This document shows, piece after piece, positions 14,904-23,601 of a DNA stretch of 28,678 nt. The notes below the pieces were generated by a model. It did no database searches. It worked only from the letters and a program-made list of their open reading frames with translations, and was not told the DNA's origin. Source of the stretch: CAZKTF01 sp964555565 (GTDB lineage: Bacteria; Planctomycetota; JAJSAM01; JAKLKS01); NCBI GenBank assembly GCA_964555565.1, contig CAZKTF010000017.1, positions 1 to 28,678 on the forward strand, written 5' to 3'. Position 1 is the first letter of the stretch. Each line of letters starts with the position of its first letter. The translations under genes were made by a program, and so were the position numbers.

Positions 14904-17435
14904 ATGCCCCGCCTGATCGTGACGTGCGCCGGGAAGACCCGCACGGTCGAGGTCGGCGAGGACTCGGTCTCCGTCGGGCGCACCCCCGAGAACGCCGTCG
15001 CCGTGGACGACATCGGGGCCTCCCGCAAGCACGCCCAGATCATCCGGATCGCGCGGGGCTGGGAGCTCGTGGACCTCGGCAGCCGCAACGGGACCAAGGT
15101 CAACGGCACCCCCGTCAAGCGGGCCGTCCTGAAGAGCGGGGACGTCATCCAGATCGGCGCCGCCGAGATCCGCTTCGAGGACGGTCCCGCGGGCGGCGCG
15201 CCCGGCGGGGACATCGAGGTCGAGGAGCTGGACCTGGAGGGGGAGGCGGCCCCCGCGGCCCCCGTCGCGGGCCGCGGCCCCGCGGGCGGCGCCCCCTCCA
15301 CGGCCGGCGCCTGCGTCCTCCGCGTCCAGGGGGGGGAGCGGGAAGGCCAGGAGATCCCCCTCACGGCCGTCCGCACGACCTTCGGCCGCAAGTCCTCCAA
15401 CACCCTGTCCTTCCAGGACGCGGCGGTGTCCGGGGTGCACTGCGAGATCACGCGCGAGTCGAGCGGCTTCGTCCTGCGCGACCTCGGGTCCACCAACGGG
15501 ACCATGGTGGACGGGGAGCCGGTGGTCGAGACGGTGCTGCGCCACCAGTCCCGCATCCGGATCGGGAACCAGCGGTTCCTCTTCGTAGACAGGACCGTCG
15601 CCGACATCGAGTCCACGCTCTCCTCCGCGGAGGAGGGGGAGTGGGGGATGATGCGCGGCGAGATCGACGTCGCCGCGGGACGGCGCGGCGGCGCCGCCGG
15701 GGTCCTCGTGGCGATCGCCGTGGTCGTCGCGGCCGGCGCGGGCGGCGCCTGGCTCGTGGCGAGGGCCCCGAAGCGCCAGGAACTGGCCGAGGTCAAGGAC
15801 AACCGCATCGTGGACGCCTCCTTCGAGATGGAAGAGGCCCGCTGGAGCTCCGAGGAGGGCGTGGAGGCCTCGGCCCGGGTCGTGGGGGCGGACGAGAAGC
15901 CCGTCGGCGCCTCCGGCACGCACTCGCTGGAGGTCTCCGGCCCGCCGGGCGGCGTCGCCCGCGTGGCCTACCGCGGTTCCATGGGGGGGAGCGCCACCGC
16001 GGAGCCCCCGGTCGCCCCGGGCAGCGTCCACCAGGTCTCGGCCCGCGTGGACGGGGGCCGCGGGGCGGTCCTCGTCACCTGGCTCTCCCCCGCGCGCACC
16101 TTCCCGCCGCGCACCGTGGCGACCCCCGTGGTCTCGGGGGCGTGGGCCACCACCGAGGCGGTCCTCGTCGCCCCCCCCGGCGCCGACCGGGCGCGCATCG
16201 AGCTCGCGGTCTTCGGCGGCGGCACGGCCCGCTTCGACGACGTCGTCTTCCGCAAGCAGGAGGGGGCGGCGCCCGCCGAGTCGATCTCGCTGGCCGGGAA
16301 CCTCCAGGTCCGGGGGGACCGGCTCGGGCGGGTGGAGGCCCTGCGCAGCGGCGAGGTCATGTTCCTCGACGCCGGCTTCGCCCCCGGCCCCGACGCCCCC
16401 GAGGACGTCCTCCTCGGGGCCTCGGCGACCGTCTCCGCGGCGGGGGGCACGCTCGCCCTCGCCGGGACCCTGGGCGGGGAGGGCGGGGCGGGCTTCGAGG
16501 TCTCCGTCGCCGCCGCCGAGGGCGGGGCCGAGATCACCTGCGCCCCGAAGGGCTCCGCGCCCGGGGGCTTCACGTTCACGTGCCCGGGGGCCCTGGAGCG
16601 CGGCGGCGCGAGCCTCATCTTCGAGCGGACCGCCCGGGTGCTCCCGGAGAGCGGCGAGGCGAAGGAGAGCGGGGTGCGGAAGCTCATCCTCGCGGTGGGC
16701 GGCGACCGGGCCCCCTTCGTCCTCTCCGCCCCCGAGGGGGTCCCCGGCTTCGAGTTCCGGTCGGTCCGGGCCCCGGGGGGGCTCCGGATCACGCTCTCCC
16801 CCGCGGACCCCGCCGCGGGCCCCGACGCGCGGAGGGTGCGGCTCGCCGTGGACCTCGGCCGCGAGGACGCGGCGGCGGACCGCATGCTCCGCGAGGCCGC
16901 CGCGCTGGAGTCCGACGGGAAGCTGGGCGCGGCCGCGGCCCTCTACGGCCGGGCGGCCATCGAGTTCCACTACCGCGACGCCATCCGGAAGCGGGCCGAG
17001 GAGGCGGGGAAGGCGCTCCTCGACCTGGGGGGCGCGGAACTCGCCCGGGCCCAGCAGTCCCTCAGGGCCGGCCGGCGCTTCCACAGCGGCCGGGACCTCG
17101 CCGCCGCGGCCGCCCTGGGGAACAGGCTCGCCGCCCGGTTCGAGGGCCACAAGCTCGGCGAGGACGCCGGGGCGGTCGCGACCGCCGCGGAGTCCGCCCT
17201 CGGCGCGGTGACGGTCCACGAGGTCGAGCAGGAAGCGGAGCGGATCCACGACCGGGCGCGCGACTACGTCCAGGCGGGCCAGCTCCAGCTCGCCCTCAGC
17301 CTGCTCCGGGAGGTCGTCCGGATCTGCCCGCCGGGGGCCGCGGTCCGGGGGATGGCCGAGAAGGAGATCCCCCTCCTCGAACAGCAGCTCAGGTCGCGCA
17401 GCAGGGCGGAGTTCGAGATCGGGGCCAAGAAGTAG
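14904..17435 (+). CDS. Double-FHA membrane protein with carbohydrate-binding-like and TPR-like outer domains
   Basis: From ATG 14904 (GAGGAG at 14893-14898) the product has 843 residues. FHA1 (about 1-95) has VGRTPENAV, SRKHAQI and SRNGTKVNG; FHA2 (about 130-225) has FGRKSSNTL, SGVHCEI and STNGTMVDG, so both keep the Gly-Arg, Ser-x-x-His and Asn-Gly positions for phosphothreonine binding. One membrane helix lies at about 265-288 (GVLVAIAVVVAAGAGGAWLV), placing the FHA domains in the cytoplasm. Outside, residues 300-455 resemble a jelly-roll carbohydrate-binding module (RIVDASFE, later ARFDDVVF), followed by a beta-rich part and a helical TPR-like end from about 660. The pilMN-like gene starts 24 bases after the stop. 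It probably senses a cytoplasmic phospho-signal and links it to the pseudopilus platform; the partner is unknown. Confidence 0.92.
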   Translation: MPRLIVTCAGKTRTVEVGEDSVSVGRTPENAVAVDDIGASRKHAQIIRIARGWELVDLGSRNGTKVNGTPVKRAVLKSGDVIQIGAAEIRFEDGPAGGAPGGDIEVEELDLEGEAAPAAPVAGRGPAGGAPSTAGACVLRVQGGEREGQEIPLTAVRTTFGRKSSNTLSFQDAAVSGVHCEITRESSGFVLRDLGSTNGTMVDGEPVVETVLRHQSRIRIGNQRFLFVDRTVADIESTLSSAEEGEWGMMRGEIDVAAGRRGGAAGVLVAIAVVVAAGAGGAWLVARAPKRQELAEVKDNRIVDASFEMEEARWSSEEGVEASARVVGADEKPVGASGTHSLEVSGPPGGVARVAYRGSMGGSATAEPPVAPGSVHQVSARVDGGRGAVLVTWLSPARTFPPRTVATPVVSGAWATTEAVLVAPPGADRARIELAVFGGGTARFDDVVFRKQEGAAPAESISLAGNLQVRGDRLGRVEALRSGEVMFLDAGFAPGPDAPEDVLLGASATVSAAGGTLALAGTLGGEGGAGFEVSVAAAEGGAEITCAPKGSAPGGFTFTCPGALERGGASLIFERTARVLPESGEAKESGVRKLILAVGGDRAPFVLSAPEGVPGFEFRSVRAPGGLRITLSPADPAAGPDARRVRLAVDLGREDAAADRMLREAAALESDGKLGAAAALYGRAAIEFHYRDAIRKRAEEAGKALLDLGGAELARAQQSLRAGRRFHSGRDLAAAAALGNRLAARFEGHKLGEDAGAVATAAESALGAVTVHEVEQEAERIHDRARDYVQAGQLQLALSLLREVVRICPPGAAVRGMAEKEIPLLEQQLRSRSRAEFEIGAKK

Positions 17436-17459
17436 GCAGGCCGCAGCGGAGGTCGCCGC

Positions 17460-19271
17460 ATGGGAACGGGTGTCGGGGTCACGGTCGGGTCTTCCAGCCT
17501 CCGGGCCATGGCGGTCCGGCGCAAGGGACCCCTCTGGCAGGTCACCGCCGCGACGGCGGGCGGGCTCGCGGCCGGCGACGACGCCGCGCGGGTGGCCGAG
17601 GCGCGCGGCGCGCTGGCGGCCGCCTCCCTCCGCGGGGAGGCCCTGGCGGGCCTGACCGGCAAGGACCTCATCGTCCGCTACACCCACGTCCCCCGGGTCC
17701 CGGACTGGCGGCTCGAGATGCTCATGCGGTTCGAGATCCAGGAGGTCTCGGAGCAGTCCGGCGGGGACGTGGCCGCGGACTGGGCGCTGCTCTCGCTCCC
17801 GGCGGCGGCGGGCTCGGACCAGACGGTCCTCGTGGCGCTGGCCCGCAACGCCCACCTCCGGCCGCGCCTGGAGGCCCTCGCCGCCGCGGGTCTCTCCTCC
17901 CTCGGCGGCTGCCCGCGCTCCGTGGCGCTCTACCACGCCTTCGTGACCAACGCCAAGGTGCCGCCCGGCGAGGTGACGATGATCCTCCACCTCGGCGGGG
18001 AGAACACCGACGTCGCGATCCAGAGGGACGGGGCCCTGCTCTTCGCCCGGAACCTGGTGGGGGGGGGGCGGCCCTTCACGGAGGCCCTCGTCCAGGCCTT
18101 CCACGTGGCCCCCGAGACCGCCGAGAAGATGAAGATCCAGAAGGGGAACGTGACCCCGCGGGGCCGGGCCCGCTACGCCGACTCCTCCGAGGAGAAGGTC
18201 GCGAACTCCCTCCTCGGGGTCGCCGGGACCGTGGTCTCCGCGGTCCACTCCTCCCTCATGTTCTGCAAGGCGCAGACGAAGCTCTCCGACCTCCGCATCG
18301 ACCGCGTCGTGCTCTCGGGGGGCGGGGCACGGATGCGAAAAATCCCCGAGTACCTCTCCCAGGCCCTGGGGATCCCCGTGGAGCCCTTCGACCCCTTCGA
18401 GACCGTGGACCTCTCGGCGCTCCCGGCCGAGACGGCCGAGGCCGTGCGGGTGGACGGGCAGGGGATGGCGGCGGTGCTCGGCCTCGCCCAGATGGCGGCG
18501 GACCGCAAGGCCTTCCGCCTGGAGATCCTCCCCGAGGCCGACCGCAAGCGCCGCGTGTTCCTCGAGAAGACCGCCTGGCTCATCGCCTCGGGGGTCCTGG
18601 CCGCGGGGGGGCTGGTGTTCCTCTACGGGAGCGCCGCCGCCCAGGAGTCCGCCGCCAACCTCAACCGCAGGAAGATGGCCGAGAAGGCCTCCTGGGCGGA
18701 GTCGCAGCGGGGCAAGGAGGCGAAGCTCCTCGAACGGCTGGCCGCCTCCGGGGCGCGGCAGAACCTCCTCGTCCGCGAGACGGCCCTGGGCCCGCGGGTC
18801 ATCGAGGCCCTGGACATGGTCCAGGAGGACCTCGACCGCAAGCCGGAGTACCAGGCCATCCACTTCACCAGGGTCTCCGCCAGGTTCGACCGGGAGGCGA
18901 TGCCGAAGAGGCTCCTAGCCGCCCTGGCGGGCGAGGGGGCCGCGAGGGAGGGCGAGGGGGCCGGCAAGGAGGGCGGGGCCGCGGACGGGGGAGGGAAGCC
19001 CGGGGCGGCCAGGGCCGGCGGGGGCGCCGAGGGGGCGGAGGCCCTCAAGCTCGAGGTCGGCACCGTCACCTTCGAGGCCACCGTGAAGGCGGTGGACCGG
19101 GATCCGGGCCAGGTCTACGGGGACTTCAACCAGGCGCTCGAGAAGGTCGCGCAGGAACGCCTCGCGCGGGGCTACCTCGATTTCCCCGGCGGCTACCAGC
19201 CCCAGAAGGGCAAGGAGTCGGGCACCTTCCGCCTCCGGTTCGTGTTCTTCGACGGGACGCGGGGGAAGTAG
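17460..19271 (+). CDS. pilM: PilM-PilN (GspL-like) fusion protein
   Basis: The 603-residue product from ATG 17460 (GGAGG at 17448-17452) starts with an actin-like PilM/GspL fold. Visible nucleotide-site segments are GVGVTVGSSSLRAMAV (phosphate 1), MILHLGGENTDVAI (phosphate 2) and VVLSGGGARMRKIPEYL (adenosine). A membrane helix at about 370-395 (TAWLIASGVLAAGGLVFLYG) is followed by a coiled coil and a C-terminal domain broken by a Gly/Ala/Glu linker, as in PilN. In type IV pili PilM binds the N-terminal tail of PilN; here they are one chain, as GspL combines both roles in type II secretion. A double assignment as divergent GspL is equally fair. The PilO-like gene follows after three bases, consistent with platform assembly. 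Confidence 0.88.
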   Translation: MGTGVGVTVGSSSLRAMAVRRKGPLWQVTAATAGGLAAGDDAARVAEARGALAAASLRGEALAGLTGKDLIVRYTHVPRVPDWRLEMLMRFEIQEVSEQSGGDVAADWALLSLPAAAGSDQTVLVALARNAHLRPRLEALAAAGLSSLGGCPRSVALYHAFVTNAKVPPGEVTMILHLGGENTDVAIQRDGALLFARNLVGGGRPFTEALVQAFHVAPETAEKMKIQKGNVTPRGRARYADSSEEKVANSLLGVAGTVVSAVHSSLMFCKAQTKLSDLRIDRVVLSGGGARMRKIPEYLSQALGIPVEPFDPFETVDLSALPAETAEAVRVDGQGMAAVLGLAQMAADRKAFRLEILPEADRKRRVFLEKTAWLIASGVLAAGGLVFLYGSAAAQESAANLNRRKMAEKASWAESQRGKEAKLLERLAASGARQNLLVRETALGPRVIEALDMVQEDLDRKPEYQAIHFTRVSARFDREAMPKRLLAALAGEGAAREGEGAGKEGGAADGGGKPGAARAGGGAEGAEALKLEVGTVTFEATVKAVDRDPGQVYGDFNQALEKVAQERLARGYLDFPGGYQPQKGKESGTFRLRFVFFDGTRGK

Positions 19272-19274
19272 CCC

Positions 19275-20144
19275 GTGGACGAACTCCTCCAGAAGCACCG
19301 GGCCTTCGCCCTGTCGGTCCTCGTCGGGGGGTTCGTGTTCCTCGTCGCCCTCATGGTGCGGGGGTGCGGCGTCTACACGGTGGACCTGAAGCAGCGCCGG
19401 ACCGAGGTCGTCGCCCAGGGCCGCGCGATCACCGCCACGCCGGTCCCCAACGACGACCGGCTGCGCGCGCTCGAGGGGCTGGTCAAGACGGCCGAGGAGA
19501 AGGTCGCGGCCCTGGCGAACATGACCGGCCACACGCTCGTCGGCGAGGCCCTCCAGGAGGAGTGCATCACCGCCATCCTCGGCGTCATCGGGGCCGCGAC
19601 CCCCGACAAGGTCGCCGACTACCGCGACCTCGCGCGCCGGCTCCCCAACGTGTGCCTCAGCAACCTGGTGGGCGAGGTGGGCCGCGTCCTCCAGTCCCGC
19701 GCGGCCCAGAACGGGGTGGAGGTGGCCGAGGACAACCTGGGCCTCCAGGGGGCGACCTTCCAGGCCGAGGACCTCGACCGCAACCTGGCCGGGCTGGCCA
19801 TCATCACCCGCGTCGTGGACCGGGCGATCCAGGCCGGGGTGCTCCGGATCGACTCCATCGTGCCGGGCGGCAGCGTGCGCACCGCGGGCGGGAACCAGAG
19901 CCAGCCCTTCGTGCGCTCCTACACGGTCCAGTTCAAGATGCGCGGCGACGCCGCCGCGCTCACGGACGTCCTCCGCTCCCTGAACGAGCGGGACCGCGAG
20001 GGGAAGGGCCGCCGTGTCGTCCTCGAGGAGTTGAGCTCCCTCGGCCGGACCACCGGGGTCCGGGCCGGCGAACCGGTGGAGCTCGTGTTCCGGGCACGCC
20101 TCTTGCTCGTGAACCTCGAGGCGAAGGAGGAGGAGAGCCGGTGA
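19275..20144 (+). CDS. PilO/GspM-like inner-membrane platform protein
   Basis: GTG at 19275 follows the previous stop after three bases. The 289-residue product has a short cytoplasmic tail, one membrane helix at about 10-28 (AFALSVLVGGFVFLVALMV), a helical stretch (RLRALEGLVKTAEEKVAAL) and two alpha-beta segments with the strand pattern of the PilO/GspM ferredoxin-like fold (RSYTVQFKMRGDAAALTDVL, then VELVFRARLLLVN). Position directly after a PilM-PilN gene supports this role more than sequence does. It would bind the periplasmic part of the PilN-like partner. Its TGA overlaps the next GTG. Confidence 0.75.
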   Translation: MDELLQKHRAFALSVLVGGFVFLVALMVRGCGVYTVDLKQRRTEVVAQGRAITATPVPNDDRLRALEGLVKTAEEKVAALANMTGHTLVGEALQEECITAILGVIGAATPDKVADYRDLARRLPNVCLSNLVGEVGRVLQSRAAQNGVEVAEDNLGLQGATFQAEDLDRNLAGLAIITRVVDRAIQAGVLRIDSIVPGGSVRTAGGNQSQPFVRSYTVQFKMRGDAAALTDVLRSLNERDREGKGRRVVLEELSSLGRTTGVRAGEPVELVFRARLLLVNLEAKEEESR

Positions 20145-22921
20145 ACCGCGAGAAGGTCCTCCTGCTGGTGGTCCTGGGACTCCTGGGCGGGGTCTACGGG
20201 ATGGGCGGGAAGTACGACCCCGTCCCCGTGCCCAGCCCGTCCTCCCCGTCGGAACTGCCCCCCCTCGTGGAGGTCGCGGTCCCCGGGTTCCGCGCCCCGG
20301 GCCCGCCGCCGGTGCGCTCGCTCCTGGACGAGTTCTCCGAGCTCGCGGCCCCCGAACTGACCACGCTCCCCGACTTCCCCGCGATCCCGATCCCCGTGGC
20401 CTCCCCGCCCGTGCGGCCGGGCCCCGCGCTCTGGGCCGCGCCGGGGCTCCGCTGCGACCTGGTGGAGGCGGCCGAGGCGGAGGTCGAGGTGACGCCGGAC
20501 GAGGCGGCCGCCGCGGCCGCCGCGACCGCCGCGGGTGCCGCCCCGCCCCCCGAGGAGAAGCCGAAGGAGGCCCCGCCCCTGGACATGGCGAAGTTCGACT
20601 GGATCGCCACGCCCGGGGCCCTCGGCCACAAGGTCTACGGCCACATCGAGATCGACCCCAGGGACGCGGAGAAGGGCCCCCAGGCGAAGTTCCTCCTGCT
20701 GATCGATCCCTCCATGGAGTTCCGGTTCCGGGCGATCGACGAGAAGACCGGCCGGGACGCCATGGTCTGGCCCCAGGCCCGCGCGAGGACGGACAAGCTC
20801 GGCTTCGCCGACCTCATCGAGAACGCGTTCTGGACCGAGGCCTTCCTGAAGGGCATCGCCGACGCCCGGGGGCTGCTCCCCACCGCGGCCGAGCCCACGC
20901 TCCGGGCGCTCGCCGACTGGATCGCGGAGAAGTCGGAGGGCCCGAAGTACGACCGCCTCCTCGGGCTGGAACACGCGGGGCTGGCCTACCGCGGGGCCCT
21001 GCGCCAGAAGCCCGACCCGGGCACGGTCCGGCTGCTCGGGCGCATCTACAGGCGCTCCTACCGGCTGGACGAGGAGCTGGCCCTCTACGGCTGGCACCTC
21101 GAGAGGCAGACCATCGCCCGGGACCCGGAGTTCCTCTTCCTCCGCGGCGAGGTGCAGGAGGAGCTGGGGCTCGCGGACGCCGCGCGGAGGGAGTACGAGG
21201 AATCCCTCCTCGCGCGGCCCGACCCGGCGGTCCGCCTCCGCCTCGGGCAGCTCCTCCTCCGCTCCGACCGCGCCGAGGACCTGGAGGACGCCGCGAAGGC
21301 CTTCGAGGCGGCGGCGTCGCAGGCCACCTCGCCGCAGCAGCGGGTGGAGGCGACCCTCGGCCTCGCCCAGGCCCTCCTCGCCGTGGGGGAGGGGGCGAAG
21401 GCGGACCTGGCCCTGGACCGGGTCTCCCCCGCGGACCGGGGCGCGGAGTGGCTCCTCACGCGGGGCGCCGTCCTCTACGGCCAGCCCCGCTCCCGGGGCC
21501 CGGACCTGGCCGGGGCGCGGGGGCACTTCGAGGGCGCCCTCTCCAAGTCCCCCGGAGAGCCCCGGGCGCGCACCGCGCTCGCCGTCGTGATGGCGCGGAT
21601 CGCCGCCGCCGCGTCCGACGCGAAGGAGCGGGCCGACGGGCTCAGGAAGGCCGCCGAGACCGCGGACCTCGCCCTCGGGGACGACGCGCTCAATTACTAC
21701 TGGCCGCTCGTGGCGAAGGCCTGGGCGCTCCGCGCCGCCGGGGAGAGGTCCAGGGCCGTCGAGAACCTCCAGGAGGCCGTGGCCGCGCTCCCCGGGGAGG
21801 CCTACGGCCGCTACCTCCTGGGGGTCCTCCTCCTCCGCGACGGGCTCGCCGCGGAGGCCCGCACGCAGTTCCTGGAGGCCGCCCGGATCGCGCCGGGCTT
21901 CCCCGACGCGCTGGCCGGGGTCGGCCTGGCCGGCGGCGGCCCCCCCGGCGAGGCCGCGGAATACCTCCGGCGGGCGGCGCAGCTGGAGCCCGGCTACCCC
22001 CTCTGGCCCTTCCTCGCGGCGCGCGTGGCCCTGGCCGACGAGGGGGTGCCTCTGCCCCAGCGCCTGGAGGAGGCGCGGCGGGACCTCGCGGCGATCCTCG
22101 AGCGGCCCGAGGGCCGCACCTTCGCCCCGGCCTACGCGCTCCTCAGCGAGGTCCTCTACTACCAGGGGCAGGCCGGCCTCTCGCTCGACCGCATGAACGA
22201 CGCCGGGAAGCTCCTGACCCCGGTCACCCCCGCGAACAAGCCGCTGGCCGACTGGATCGCCCAGGCCCGCGACAAGGTGGACCGCTGGCTCGGGACGCGG
22301 ATCTGGCGCGACGACTTCAAGCGCCGCGCCTCGAACACGGTGGGGCGCGGGTGGAAGGAGGACGAGAAGGCCGGGGCGCAGGTCACCCTCGTCGAGGAGG
22401 GGGAGGGCGCCGTCCTCATCTCCGGCCGGCACAAGGTCGGGGAGGCCCCGCGGGTCTGGAGGTCCTGGGGGCTGGAGAAGGTCCTCTCCTGCGAGCTGGC
22501 CGTGACCGTCGCCCCCAACGAGCTGTGCGACGTCTACCTCTCCCTGATCGCGGCGCCCCAGGGGGCCGGGAACAAGGAGAACGCGAGCCTCCACCTCTGG
22601 AAGGGGACCGGCGGGGTGAAGTTCGGCTCGCGGAAGCAGCAGAACGAGCCGGAGATCACGTGGGAGGACATCCCCGGGTTCAAGTGGCCCGAGAACGGGG
22701 GGCCGGTCGCCTTCGGCTTCGTCCGCCGGGACAGCAAGGAGGACAAGGGCGAGATCACGGTTACCCTGAACGGCGCCGTGCTCAAGACCTTCGACGAGTT
22801 CCTCGGCTTCGCGAAGACCCGGCGCGGGGACTTCCGCGTCGAGATGCGCTGCGACGCCTCGAGCGGCTCCAAGATCGAGGCCCGGCTGGAATGGGTGGAG
22901 ACATGGCTGGACATCCGCTGA
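20141..22921 (+). CDS. Membrane-anchored TPR protein with LamG-like C-terminal domain
   Basis: GTG at 20141 overlaps the upstream stop (GTGA), with GGAGGAGGAGAG just before it. The long open frame upstream of this point is a shadow of the neighbouring genes. The 926-residue product has one hydrophobic N-terminal segment (about 6-20), a Pro-rich linker, an Ala/Pro-rich part, then TPR-like repeats at about 260-690 (for example ARREYEESLLARPD and ARTQFLEAARIAPGFPDAL). From about residue 720 the sequence changes to a beta-sandwich pattern, IWRDDFKRRASNTVGRGW to the end, similar to concanavalin/LamG-type domains of carbohydrate-active proteins. In T4P systems TPR lipoproteins of the PilF/PilW type assist secretin assembly; a similar scaffold role is inference. 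The LamG-like end is unusual for that class. Confidence 0.86.
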   Translation: MNREKVLLLVVLGLLGGVYGMGGKYDPVPVPSPSSPSELPPLVEVAVPGFRAPGPPPVRSLLDEFSELAAPELTTLPDFPAIPIPVASPPVRPGPALWAAPGLRCDLVEAAEAEVEVTPDEAAAAAAATAAGAAPPPEEKPKEAPPLDMAKFDWIATPGALGHKVYGHIEIDPRDAEKGPQAKFLLLIDPSMEFRFRAIDEKTGRDAMVWPQARARTDKLGFADLIENAFWTEAFLKGIADARGLLPTAAEPTLRALADWIAEKSEGPKYDRLLGLEHAGLAYRGALRQKPDPGTVRLLGRIYRRSYRLDEELALYGWHLERQTIARDPEFLFLRGEVQEELGLADAARREYEESLLARPDPAVRLRLGQLLLRSDRAEDLEDAAKAFEAAASQATSPQQRVEATLGLAQALLAVGEGAKADLALDRVSPADRGAEWLLTRGAVLYGQPRSRGPDLAGARGHFEGALSKSPGEPRARTALAVVMARIAAAASDAKERADGLRKAAETADLALGDDALNYYWPLVAKAWALRAAGERSRAVENLQEAVAALPGEAYGRYLLGVLLLRDGLAAEARTQFLEAARIAPGFPDALAGVGLAGGGPPGEAAEYLRRAAQLEPGYPLWPFLAARVALADEGVPLPQRLEEARRDLAAILERPEGRTFAPAYALLSEVLYYQGQAGLSLDRMNDAGKLLTPVTPANKPLADWIAQARDKVDRWLGTRIWRDDFKRRASNTVGRGWKEDEKAGAQVTLVEEGEGAVLISGRHKVGEAPRVWRSWGLEKVLSCELAVTVAPNELCDVYLSLIAAPQGAGNKENASLHLWKGTGGVKFGSRKQQNEPEITWEDIPGFKWPENGGPVAFGFVRRDSKEDKGEITVTLNGAVLKTFDEFLGFAKTRRGDFRVEMRCDASSGSKIEARLEWVETWLDIR

Positions 22922-23601
22922 CCGCGGCCCGCCGGGGGAGCCCGCGGGGGTTCACCCTCGTCGAGGTCCTGGTCGTCATCGCCATCATCGCCGGGCTCAT
23001 GGCGCTCGTGGCGGCGATCGTCCCGAAGGCGATCGAGGAGGGAAGGAAGCAGCGGACCCGCAACCTGATCAACAACATCGCGGCCGAGCTGGAGGCCCTC
23101 AACGCCGACGCCGAGGCCTTCGGACGCTACCCGCCCACGCACACGAAGGACCTGCGCATCGGGAAGAAGAAGATCGGCGAGGAGCTCGGCGAGCCGAACT
23201 CCGTCAACGTGGGGAACGAGACGATCTTCTTCGTCCTCAGCTACCCGGGACTCCCCGGGCACCAGAGCACCACGGAGGCGGAGCAGATCGGGAACACCGA
23301 CGGGGACTCCTTCCGCGCGAACCGCCTCGGCGGCACCGACGCCCAGGCCCGCGAGTTCATCGACGGCTGGGGCCGGCCGCTCGTCTACTTCCACAGCGCC
23401 TCCTACAAGGAGCCCCGCGGGCTCACCACGGTCTCGACCCCGGAGGGCCCGGTCGAGGTGAAGCCGAAGCGCCTCCCCGCCGCGAAGGGGGGGCAGTACC
23501 TCGGGGCCGGCTCCTTCCAGATCTTCTCCCTCGGCCGCAACGGGAAGCAGGACGCCGACGACGACGAGGACTCGGACGACGTCGTCTACTCGGGGAAGTG
23601 A
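22903..23601 (+). CDS. gspG: GspG-like major pseudopilin
   Basis: ATG 22903 overlaps the previous gene by 19 bases; an in-frame ATG at 22891 is an alternative. The 232-residue product has a 16-residue basic leader, a prepilin-peptidase site SPRG|FTLVE with Glu at +5, and a hydrophobic helix VLVVIAIIAGLMALVAAIV. The body resembles GspG: a helix (EEGRKQRTRNLINNIAAELE), then a FIDGWGRPLVYFHS segment and a FQIFSLGRNGKQDADDDEDS end, which is the DGxxGTxDDI-like Ca2+-binding tail of GspG. This is the best-defined pseudopilin of the cluster. It would polymerise into the fibre after cleavage by a peptidase not in this window. Confidence 0.9.
   Translation: MAGHPLTAARRGSPRGFTLVEVLVVIAIIAGLMALVAAIVPKAIEEGRKQRTRNLINNIAAELEALNADAEAFGRYPPTHTKDLRIGKKKIGEELGEPNSVNVGNETIFFVLSYPGLPGHQSTTEAEQIGNTDGDSFRANRLGGTDAQAREFIDGWGRPLVYFHSASYKEPRGLTTVSTPEGPVEVKPKRLPAAKGGQYLGAGSFQIFSLGRNGKQDADDDEDSDDVVYSGK

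Noticed and set aside
14697..18863. Very long minus-strand open frame opposite the FHA and PilM-like genes
   Set aside because: It is a shadow caused by high GC: no family motif, very rich in Gly/Arg/Pro/Asp/His, and it lies antisense to genes with clear domains.
14924..20140. Plus-strand open frame that would extend the TPR/LamG gene far upstream
   Set aside because: The part before 20141 reads as Arg/Gly/Pro-rich noise over three real genes; the GTG at 20141 has a strong ribosome site and overlaps the previous stop.
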